From Glebionis coronaria (lineage: Eukaryota; Streptophyta; Magnoliopsida; Asterales; Asteraceae), in NCBI GenBank assembly GCA_025667525.1, contig CM046878.1:390294974-390358973 (forward strand): a stretch of 64,000 bases of DNA. The letters are read 5' to 3'. A program made the translations under genes and the position numbers. This document shows, piece after piece, positions 12,728-21,866 of the stretch. The notes below the pieces were generated by a model. That model did not search any database and was not told where the DNA came from. It saw nothing but the letters and a program-made list of their open reading frames with translations. Position 1 is the stretch's first letter, and every line of letters begins with the position of its first letter.

Positions 12728-13571
12728 CTAAACATCTGATCCCTGCAGCTTCTTGTACATCGGTTCATCATCACTGCTGCTATCATCTTCCTCAGAGTCT
12801 TCCTCTACTTTTTCCTTTCCCTTTTGACTTCCTCCTTCACCTGGCTTCACCAACACCTGAGCTTCAACCTGACTTGGCATATCACGAATCACCACACCTC
12901 GACTAGGAAAAGATATCATCGACAAACATCATGCATTCAACCTTGCATTCCTTTCTTGCTCCTCACGAAACCTTTCAAATTGCCGACTCAAATTCAACAC
13001 CATTGATCTTAATCTAACAACTTCATCTATTTCCCTTGCTCTAACATACTCTGATCTCTTCACACTAATAACAAACTTGTCAAACCTCTTCATTATGCTC
13101 GAACCTTCTAATCACACAGCTTTCAACTAAATACCTTCCAAACAAAGATCTATCAAACCTTTTGAGAAACCAGAATATATCGTCATAAGACGTAGGACCT
13201 GGACAATAAACCTTAGATATGCCATCATGAATAGATCGGACACTAGCATCATTACGCGACTCATCAAGAACATCATCCCTAGCAATTGCAATCCCAAGCA
13301 AACTGCTCAAATAAGCATCACAAGTAGGCGTCGAAGAACGTACAACAGGTCGCTGACAGTCCTGAACAGTCTGTGGCACAACAATAGCTCTTGGAACATA
13401 ACTACCTTGAATCACTTCAGGCTCGGTCTATCCAACTGCAGTAGGAGAAATTCCATCATATAAATACTCATAAGGGACCTCATCGTCACTAGCACCAAAG
13501 TTATCTACTTCCTCACCGTCTAATACATCATTCATGTCAATCCATCCATCCTCACGAGGTATACCAGCCAT
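12728..13571 (-). pseudogene. G3 extra ORF upstream of gag, function unknown
   Basis: Reading starts at an ATG at 13571 (MAGIPREDGWIDMNDVLDGE) and can be followed for about 281 codons to 12728. An in-frame TAG falls near 13431, a frameshift near 13085 and a TGA near 12930. The N-terminal third is acidic. The middle has FWFLKRFDRSLFGRYLVES. Next comes a charged helix (LSRQFERFREEQERNARLNA), likely coiled coil, and an acidic tail (DSEEDDSSSDDE) ending KKLQGSDV. It lies between the primer site and gag, where ordinary chromoviruses have only leader. I do not recognise a domain. Continuity of protein-like text across two stops suggests it was once coding. Confidence 0.6.
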
Positions 13572-13965
13572 TTTCTACAATTATAAGTGTTCAAGGATAC
13601 TTAAGGTCATTGTTAACAAAACAAAAATTAGTATACAATACTTATGCAAATGTTATATGTAATTCATGCTATGCAACACAATGCAAATGATGTTTATGCA
13701 ATGCTCGCAAAAAAATTAATATGATACTGACAAGCGCTCAACGTACTTTTAATAACATTAATACAATATCGTGGTATTTACTTAATAAGTACTCGGGAAT
13801 TCATTTCAGTTATGAGGGATACATCTATAATACAAAACAAAACTAAAAGTGATCATACCGGAGCGTTACAGAGGAGTTGTGTGCTTTTGAAGAATAAATA
13901 CTTTCGACACCAAAGTTATAGTTTAGGAAAACTTTCAAAATCGACCCAGTTCTCTATAACTTGTA
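13572..13965. other. G3 5' leader between primer site and upstream ORF
   Basis: About 390 bp of AT-rich sequence with repeated 'atgcaa' words (13640-13700). No ORF or structured element was recognised. Confidence 0.6.
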
Positions 13966-13979
13966 ACTCTGATTACCAA
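13966..13979 (-). promoter_or_regulatory. G3 primer binding site, initiator tRNA-Met type
   Basis: On the minus strand TTGGTAATCAGAGT follows the 5' LTR after two bases. It resembles the common TGGTATCAGAGC site with one inserted base. Its position confirms that 13982-16614 is the 5' LTR. Confidence 0.75.
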
Positions 13980-13981
13980 TC

Positions 13982-16614
13982 TCTAACACCCCCAATTTAC
14001 ATTGCGCAGTGGAAATACACAATTGGGTGCTAGACACAAGCATCGTCACACAAGGTATATTGAACGACTCAAAAGAGAGACGTTTACACATAAAATATAA
14101 AAAAGATTTTCACAATAAGTCAAAAACATAATTTCATCCCATAATGTACTAAAACAACACCAGAGTAAAGCGTTTAGTCCCCACGGATCTCGACTAGCAA
14201 ACCAACAAGTTTCAATACAGTACACAAACATTTAACGAATTGTTCAACAGTAAAAGGATAGAAATAGTTTTAGACCAACAATCATCCAAAAGCCAACCCA
14301 CAACATCCACAGTAAAGCTTCGCCTTCCATCACTTTCGATTACCTAAAACACATGCTAAAACGAGTCAACAATAATGTTGAGCGAGTCCATAGGTTTATC
14401 AAATCACATTTAAACACAAGAAGAAAATCAATCATAATCATTTATATAATTGTCGTGCACACAATCTATTTCAAGGCAACACATTATATTTAAGCTCATG
14501 ACACCGACCCCTTAACCAAATAGTCACCCACACCAAATGCCAACATGACTAGAATAAAACTATTGCCCCTCTAGGGTATCAGTTGCTAGAATACCACATT
14601 CTTATTCTTGTAAATTATCCTTCCCAGAGATTAATCAGCGTAATGCCCTGGTCTCCGATAGGTTGGTCAACCCAATAGTACTATCATTCGAATAAGCGGC
14701 TATTCCCAACCCACAACATCAAGTCAGAATATAGTTAACGGCTCATTAATTTAGGGTCTTTAGCAACAAGGTACTCAATACAATGTAAACAACATATACA
14801 ACATTCGGGTCCAACAGTTAATCATGACTTGTGTTCATTTATTTTCAAATGGCATGTATCCCCCTCGCGGGTAATAAAACACTTAGTAGCTAGCATGAAA
14901 AGCGATGCTACAGACTCACCTCAGTATAAGAGACCTAGCGAGATGATAGTCGATGATGGAGGATGCCTTTCAAACATGAGAACCGCTACCTATCAAATAA
15001 GGCGCGTTCATTAATAATGACTCGAGAAATAAATCATACATAAAAATATCAAACTCAAACTCACAAAATCACGATAAACTCAAGAGAAAACGATACAAAT
15101 AATTCTATTACACTCTTCTATACATTTACTTTACCATTCTACACTTTCGACAAAACCCGCCAGCACATACTACATGTACTAGCTTATTTACCCCTTTTAG
15201 ACTCGTCAAACGTTTATTAAACGACTAGAGGAAAAAACTTACTATCTATAGAAAGTCCTCCAACAATTTTATCAAATGGAATTACTTTTAAAGTTCTTTA
15301 CCCGACTCATCTTCAAACTACAAAATCCGGACAGTTTTACGTTAACAAATTATACAACCGTTTTAACTTCTTTAAACGACTCCATTTACAAAACCGACAC
15401 TTGGGTTTGAAAATAAACTCACCCTATAGGGTTTACACTTCATCATCAGTATGTGACTCGTTTCAAAACTTCAATTTATAGTCCCCGAGATTCGATCCAA
15501 ATATCGACAACAACTATATGTAGTGCCAATATTCGTCTCCGGGTACACGAATAATCAAAACATCATAACTTCGCGCTCATTTGGGGCTAGAAGCTCTACT
15601 TTATATAAAATCGAAGCTAATAGAACGCTATACAACCCTAGGCAATTAGTTGAACCATTATCACAACATAAGATACCCAAAAATACAGTTTTACCCACTA
15701 ATGTAAAACACCCTTCAAAAACTTATATAAAATCATGTTTTTAGATAAAACCAACCATAGTTATGATCATCCCATAACCCTAACACTAACATATATCAAC
15801 CATAACACTTGGATCATCATCAAAATCAAAACCCTAAAATCAAAATCAACTTTTTAACAAAACTTTAGCTTAAAAACCCTTTGATCATCATAAAAACTAC
15901 ATGCATGATCATAATTCTCACCTACCAAACCTAAAAAAATAAATCATCTTGCATGTACCCAAAATTAGTACCAAAATGATCTCCTTACAATTTTAAAGAT
16001 TGGTCTTGTGTTAGTTTAGCTTAGATCATCATAGATTTTGAGTAAAAATTGATTGAAGTTGGGTTTTGGGTGTATAGGGGGTCACAGCTAGATTAAAAGA
16101 GAGAGAGAGAGAGTAGAGAGTAAAATTTTTAGTTAGTGGATTGTATGTGTGTTTTGATGAAAAATGAGGCTTATATATAGTGGTTGAGGGACCATTGTTG
16201 TCAATTTGCAATAGTTGTGACTGAAAATGAAAATAGTTAGCTAAAAAGCGGAAAATAACTATTAGTCAATTTTGAAAATATTTGCTGGGCTCGGGTTTCA
16301 TAAAGATACTTTTAAAAAGTTAAAACGTACCTCATATATAATAATATCGACTCCCGACTCGACTTAACACGTCATTTAAAAGATTACATCAAAAATGACA
16401 AACATTAAACAACCGACAATAAAACGTAAAATATTTGGCATCCATAGACATCACGCTTGCTAATACTCCTTATACTTATTAAATATAAAATATAAGCCTT
16501 CCAACATCGGTTTAAACTTAAACCTCCAAAAATAAATACCGTTCAAACTCATCAAAATTTCAAAAATAGTCGTAAAATAAGATTAAGCAACGACCTCAGT
16601 TTCAGGTTATCACA
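13982..16614 (-). repeat. G3 5' LTR (right-hand copy)
   Basis: This 2,633-bp copy pairs with 5103-7723, with the same termini on the minus strand. A TATA-like run lies at 16171-16179 and an AG microsatellite at about 16097-16115, longer than in the other copy. This copy would drive transcription of G3. No gene is contained. Confidence 0.92.
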
Positions 16615-16619
16615 ATGGT

Positions 16620-17048
16620 TCACTAGAAGAACGCTTCGCTTTAAAAACGGCAGAGCACAAGTCCCTTTTTGACCAACTAAACCAAAAGTCTGAGGAAATC
16701 TCTGACTTAAATATTCAACTCATAGACAAAAACATGGTTTTAGCTGAGTTAAAGGTGACACTTCAACTCAAAGGACAAGAAGTTGTTGATAATGCAGCTA
16801 CAATCTCTGCACCATCCTCTAGTGCTCCCAAACCCAACCCACGCGTGCTTTATCGGGACCCAAAATTTAAGCATAGCCCAACTAAGTTTGCAAGTTATAT
16901 GAAGAATGCCTTAGAACATGTTGAGCTCGCTATGGAGGTTATTGATGACATGCGTATACTAGATCCCTCAAGTCACCTACTTTATGAGCTTTGCATGTAT
17001 GTGAATTTCATTCAAGATTGTTTGGCTAACTTAGAATATATCGGTTAA
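16620..17048 (+). pseudogene. C1 gag C-terminal part after the G3 insertion
   Basis: Reading resumes right after the ATGGT duplication as SLEERFALKTAEHKSLFDQL. It continues through QKSEEISDLNIQ and MVLAELKVTLQLKGQEVVDN, matching the C3 gag tail (NLVLAELKETLRTLKGKNVVDN in minus-strand C3). The last third (VLYRDPKFKHSPTKF onward) is not found in C3. The frame stops at 17046-17048. From there to about 17395 the text is homologous to C3 (PSTGV, then KKKVEARPRNVI) but broken by frame changes. Confidence 0.78.
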
Positions 17049-17395
17049 CCGATATATGCACCATAAAAACAACAACCCATTACCATTACTCCATTCAATA
17101 AAACTCCAGGAGCTAAACCTTCTTTAGGTACACCCAATAAGGAAAATCAAAATCTGTCACTAAGGTTTATGTTCCTTCTACAGGAGTGATTGTATTTACT
17201 AAGGCTAAAGGATCTCAAGACAAGAAAGATAGGATCAAGCCTTCCACTAGTAGGACTACAAAGAAGAAAGTAGAAGCTCGCCCTAGGAATGTTATTTTAG
17301 ATTTGAATAAAAAAGAATCATGTAGCTAAGAGAAAACGCTCTACGGTTATGCAGCAGCCTAAGCAAAAATTCTAATTTGAGATGTTGGAATTGTA

Positions 17396-17912
17396 ATGAA
17401 TGCATGTTTTCTCAGCGGTCATGATTTATGTCTTGTTGACCATGTTAATGAAATGTATGCCATTAGGAAAAATCTTGAATGGAAGCCAACGGGGAAAAAA
17501 TTCACCCAAGTTAGATGGCAATGGCAACCCACTGGTAATACCTTCACTGCGAATGGAAATAAGTGCCCTTTAACTAGGATCACATCCACTGAAGTTAGGT
17601 ATCAGCGTCCTTTAAATAGGAACACTAGCACTAAAAATGGAAAAGCGCTCTTTAACTAGGTCTGCCTCCACTATTGTGTCTACCAGTGAAGAAGTACCTC
17701 AGGATCTTAGACAACTAGAATCTAAGCCGACAACTAGGAAGAAAATTTGGAAATCTAAGAAACCTTATGCTAGCAAATCTAAGATAATTGTATCTGTACC
17801 TGCTAACACAGAGGAACAATTAGATTCCGATACATCATCTTTGTCTGGTGATATTTTCAGATGGTCCAAATCATCCTCTAGTACTTGGACTCTAGGTGCT
17901 CCCAGCACATGA
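17396..17912 (+). pseudogene. C1 pre-protease linker and protease remnant
   Basis: The 87-codon frame 17396-17659 carries CFLSGHDLCLVDHVNEMYA, two WxPTG-type repeats (EWKPTGKKFTQV, QWQPTGNTFTAN) and one intact CPLTR motif. Further on, in another frame, the aspartic protease motif reads DSRCSQHMTRDR at 17888-17923. The usual motif is DSGCSxHMTG, so the catalytic-loop Gly has become Arg. Frame 17637-17912 (91 codons) covers the Lys-rich linker between. The role of the HDxC, WxPTG and CPLTR motifs is unknown, but all three recur in C3. Confidence 0.7.
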
Positions 17913-18041
17913 CCAGAGATCGCTTGATGCTCAAAAAATTTCGTCAACAAGTTTTTAGGCACGGTTAAATTTGGTAATGACCATATTGCAAAGATCATGG
18001 GTTATGGCGAATATCAGATTGGGAATGTCATGATTTAAAGG

Positions 18042-18686
18042 GTGTATTATGTCGAAGGACTCGGTCATATTTTATTCTCAGTGGGACAATTCTGTGATTC
18101 AAACCTTGAGGTTGCTTTTCGACAACATACTTGCTTCATTCTTGATCTAGCAAGAAATGATTTGTTAAAAGGTTCTCGAGGGGATAATCTCTACACATTG
18201 TCAATTCAAAACATGATGGCCGCTTCTCCTGTATGTCTTCTCTCCAAAGAATCTAAGACCAAATCATGGTTGTGGCATCGACGGTTATCTCATCTTAACT
18301 TTGATGGTATTAACCATTTGGCTAAAAACGAACTTGTTCGCGGTCTTCCAAAGCTCAAGTTTAACAAGGATCATTTATGTTCTTCTTGTTCAATGGGGAA
18401 AAGCACCAAGAATTCTTACAAACCCAAAGCTGAAGACACCAACCAGGAACCACTGTATCTTTTTCATATGGATCTTTACGGGCCAATGCGTACGGCTAGT
18501 GTGAGTGGTATAAAATACATCCTCGTCATGATGGATGATTTTTCAAGGTTTACATGGGTTAAGTTCTTAGCTACCACGGATCAAGCACCCGTATATATTA
18601 TTACATTTCTTAAGATGATCCAGGTGCGTCTTAATGCTACTGTTCGCCGCATTCGAACTATTAATGGAACTGAGTTTGTTAATTAG
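18042..18686 (+). pseudogene. C1 protease end, GAG-pre-integrase and integrase core
   Basis: The 214-codon frame runs through YVEGLGHILFSVGQFCDS, then the GAG-pre-integrase zinc site (WLWHRRLSHLNF ... CSSCSMGKS). Integrase core follows: HMDLYGPM with the first catalytic Asp, and RTINGTEF where the second catalytic Asp (RTDNGTEF) is Ile. The frame ends in TAG at 18684-18686; C3 has CAA (Gln) at this place. Loss of the catalytic Asp alone would make the enzyme inactive. Confidence 0.88.
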
Positions 18687-19376
18687 ACTCTACGGGACTA
18701 CTATGAAGAGGTCGGCATTTCACATGAAACATCAGTTGCTCGCACTCCACAACAAAACGGTATCATAGAAAGACGTAATCGTACACTTATGGAAGCTTCT
18801 AGAACTATGTTAATTTACGTGAATGGTCCTTTATTCTTATGGGCTGAAGCAGTGGCAACCGCATGTTATACCCAAAACCGCTCTATCATTCATAAGTGCC
18901 ATGGAAAAACACCATATGAGCTTCTTCATTGACACAAACCCGATATCTCCTTTCTTCATGTATTTGGTGCACTTTGTTATCCAAATACTAATAGTGAGAA
19001 TTTGGGCAAACTTCAAACGAAAGCTGATATAGAAATTTTCATTGGCTACTCACCAGCAAAGAAATCCTACCGGATTTATAACCGTCATCTTGGCAAGATT
19101 ATAGAAACATTGGATATCGATTTTGATGAGCTGACAGCGATGGCTTCTGAGCAACGCAGCTCTGAACCAGCACTTCATGAAATGGGAACTAGTACTATTA
19201 GTTCCGGATTAATTCCCAACAATCCTACTTCTCCATCATTAACACCACCTACAAGGCCCGAGTGGGATGAGTTATTTCAACCGATGTTTGATGAATTCTT
19301 TGATCCTCCTAGTGATGATGTTCCAGCTCCTGTAGTAGTAGCTCCGATTCCCGAAGTTGCAGCTCAAGACAATTGA
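18687..19376 (+). pseudogene. C1 integrase C-terminal half
   Basis: After the TAG the frame continues with [20 protein letters not shown] and the catalytic-Glu region [15 protein letters not shown]. It then reaches [20 protein letters not shown] before a TGA near 18931. Frame 19002-19376 (124 codons) supplies the integrase tail ADIEIFIGYSPAKKSYRIYN and the [11 protein letters not shown] linker. From 19377 to 19787 a Pro/Ser-rich, protein-like hinge can be followed with frame changes up to RT. Confidence 0.8.
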
Positions 19377-19787
19377 AATCAATCTGATGCATCTACAGTC
19401 ACTACTAAACCGGATGCACCATCCCCTAACAATTCTCAAACTACACCCGAATCAACACCCCCACTCGTTCCTGATGATGTTGAAGAGGATTACAATGATC
19501 ACGAATTGGAATTTTCTCACTTACAAGAGCTTTCATTCTTTGGTTTACCTATACCTGAAAATCCTAACGGTGCGTCAACCTCAGAGGAAGCTCCTGCAAC
19601 CGTTTACTCTAGACCCCACCGGAATGAAAACCACAACACAAAGTGGACAAAGGATCACCCAATCTGAAATATCATTGGTGACATCGAAAGACCAGTCTCT
19701 ACACGCCATCAATTACAAGAGCATGCATTATACTACTACTTTGATGCATTTCTCTCCGAGGTTGAACCTAAAACATGGCAACAAACG

Positions 19788-20351
19788 ATGACAAAATCAT
19801 CGTGGATTGAAGCCATGCAAGAGGAACTTAATGAATTCCAACGACTCGAAGTACGGGAATTAGTTCCTTTACCCGACAACGTTAATATTCTTACTTTGTT
19901 GTGGGTATATAAGGTCAAACTCGATGAGATGGGTGGACTTTTAAAGAACAAGGCTAGATTGGTTGCTCGAGGTTACAAACAAGCATTGGGTATTGACTTT
20001 GAAGAATCCTTTGCTCCTCTTGCAAGATTGGAGGCAATTAGACTATTCCTTGCTTATGTTGCTCACATGAATATGATCGTCTACCAAATGGATGTTAAGA
20101 CGACATTTCTAAATGGGGAATTAAGGGAAGAAGTCTATGTAAGCCAGCCGAATGGATTTGTCAACTCGGAGTATCCTAATCATGTGTACAAGCTCAAGAA
20201 GGCTGTTTATAGGTTCCTATCATCATATCTCATCTCGGAAGGCTTCTCCAAAGGCAATGTGGACCCGACATTGTTCATTCTCAAGGAAGGAAACGACATG
20301 ATACTGGTACAAGTTTATGTTGATGATATAATATTTGCTGCCACTACTTAA
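19788..20351 (+). pseudogene. C1 reverse transcriptase
   Basis: This 187-codon frame has copia RT_2 motifs in order: [42 protein letters not shown] and the active site YVDD (20316-20327). Compared with C3 ([20 protein letters not shown]), C1 reads [11 protein letters not shown], so about ten codons including the KQAPRAWY signature are deleted in frame. The frame ends in TAA at 20349-20351, where C3 has CAA. Confidence 0.88.
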
Positions 20352-21251
20352 AAATTGTCTGACCATTTTGAGAAAATCATGTCCACACGTTTTAAGATGT
20401 CGATGATGGGAAAAATCTCATTTTTCTTAGGGTTATGAATTTCTGAGAATCCTAGAGGCATCTTCATTAATCAATCCAAATATGCTCTTGAATCCTTGAA
20501 AAAGTATCATTTTGAAAACTGTGACCCCGTGGATACTCCAATGGTGGAAAGATCCAAGTTAGATGAGGATAGGGATGGGATTGCTGTCGATCCCAAACTT
20601 TACCGTGGAATGATCGGCACCCTTCTCTATCTGACTGCTAGCAGGCCTGATTTGCAATTTTCTATATGCATATGTGTCTGGTATAAGGCTCTGCCTACCG
20701 AAAAGCACTTACATATTGTGAAAAGGATCTTTCGGTACCTTAAGGGAACACTTGATCGTGGTCTATGGTATTCGAAGGAATCCTCTATTGCACTAATCTC
20801 ATATGTAGATGCAGATCACGTTGGGTGTCAGGATACTAGACGTAGCATATCTGGAAGTGTGCAACTTCTGGGAGATAGATTGATTAGTTATACATCTAAA
20901 AGGCAGAAAAGCGCTGCGATATCAAGTACGGAAGCTGAATAAATTTCCATGTTCGGTTGTTATGCTCAAGTTCTTTGGATGCGATCACAACTGACTGACT
21001 ACGGTCTTGGATTCAACAAAATTCCGATGTACTGTGACAACAAAAGCGCCATTGCCCATTGCTTCAACTACGTTCAACACTCCAGGGCGAAGCATATTGA
21101 CATACGCTACCATTTCATCAAAGAGCAAGTGGAAAATGGAGTAATCGAGTTGTATTTTGTCAACACTGAGTATCAGCTGGCTGATATGTTTACAAAGGCT
21201 TTAGATCGAGGACGTGTCGAGTTTTTGATCGACAAGCTGGGCATGAAATAA
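20352..21251 (+). pseudogene. C1 RT thumb and RNase H
   Basis: Frames 20496-20942 and 20949-21251 cover [37 protein letters not shown] and [16 protein letters not shown]. The RNase H residues follow in [18 protein letters not shown] (stop right after, 20940-20942), [10 protein letters not shown] and [17 protein letters not shown]. The end is [16 protein letters not shown]. RNase H removes the RNA template during reverse transcription. The stop after STEAE replaces the usual Tyr. Pol ends at 21251. Confidence 0.87.
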
Positions 21252-21488
21252 TTCTCACCGGCGACTCCTCAGGAGTTGGCAAAAGAATCTGCAGAATAGT
21301 GGTGGTAAACTATTATCGAGTATCCTTTTATCGTGATCATGTATATATTGTATATATTTACCAAAAAGAAAAATACAAAAACCTACACAAACCATAAAAA
21401 ATATAAAATCAAGAAAATCCAAAAATAATTTTCATTTTAAAAGGACATGTCTTTTAGTACGATAATATTTACGGTCTTAGAAATATCG
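21252..21488 (+). other. C1 3' noncoding region, first part
   Basis: This sequence after the pol stop aligns with that after C3 pol (minus strand, 49156 downward): 'gatcatgtatatattgtata', then 'ttacggtcttagaaatatcg'. C2 is inserted at 21488/21489; the region resumes at 32705. It has no ORF. Confidence 0.8.
21484..21488. repeat. Target-site duplication TATCG of C2 (left copy; right copy 32700-32704)
   Basis: TATCG precedes the left end of C2 and follows its right end. C1 3' sequence joined across the two copies agrees with the uninterrupted homologous text in C3, which confirms nesting. Confidence 0.93.
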
Positions 21489-21854
21489 TGTAGGACTAAA
21501 TCACACGACTAATCAAACACAAATAACATGATGATGATTAAACTAAAAAAGAAGGATTAGATTAAGATGAAGAAAAGAAAAGAAATACAAAGTTGGTGAT
21601 TTCCTAGTGAGAGAAAACAAACACCTTTCTCCCTCTAAAACTAATCAAAATGGAAAGCACACACACAAATGAGGATTAGGAAGCCTTTTATACTAAGTAA
21701 CAAATGTTTAGGAGGCCTTCCTCATTTGTGAGTTCGGGACTAAATCCCGTTACATAAACAATAATAACTAAAAACTCTCGACATCATTAAATGACATTTT
21801 TCACGAGCTTCGCAACGATATATTATATGACCATCACTTTAATTACTTCTAAAA
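21489..21854 (-). repeat. C2 3' LTR
   Basis: This 366-bp LTR starts (on + coordinates) TGTAGGACTAAATC and ends CTTCTAAAA. The right-hand LTR tip reads CTTCTAACA, so the terminal CA has mutated. On the minus strand a TATA box (AGTATAAAAGG, 21684-21694) lies inside an inverted repeat with perfect 12-bp arms at 21664-21675 and 21719-21730. U5 ends TCCTACA on the minus strand, as in C3. Confidence 0.88.
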
Positions 21855-21864
21855 ATCTCCCCCT
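21855..21864 (-). promoter_or_regulatory. C2 polypurine tract
   Basis: Minus-strand AGGGGGAGATT abuts the LTR. The adjacent bases make a self-complementary CCCCTTAGGGG on the same strand; C3 and T show a comparable arrangement. Confidence 0.82.
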
Positions 21865-21866
21865 AA

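Larger units (their letters stand above)
5103..16614 (-). mobile_element. G3: Ty3/gypsy chromovirus, complete boundaries
   Basis: G3 is an 11,512-bp element on the minus strand with LTRs at 5103-7723 and 13982-16614, a primer site resembling initiator tRNA-Met, a polypurine tract and a 5-bp duplication. In minus-strand order it carries an unexplained upstream ORF, gag, protease, RT, RNase H, integrase and a C-terminal chromodomain. Integrase after RNase H is the gypsy order; the chromodomain plus 2.6-kb LTRs suggest the Tekay/Del branch of chromoviruses. In the first 210 bp of the two LTRs I count about ten differences, so it is not a recent insertion. Stops and frameshifts break every ORF. 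Confidence 0.92.
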
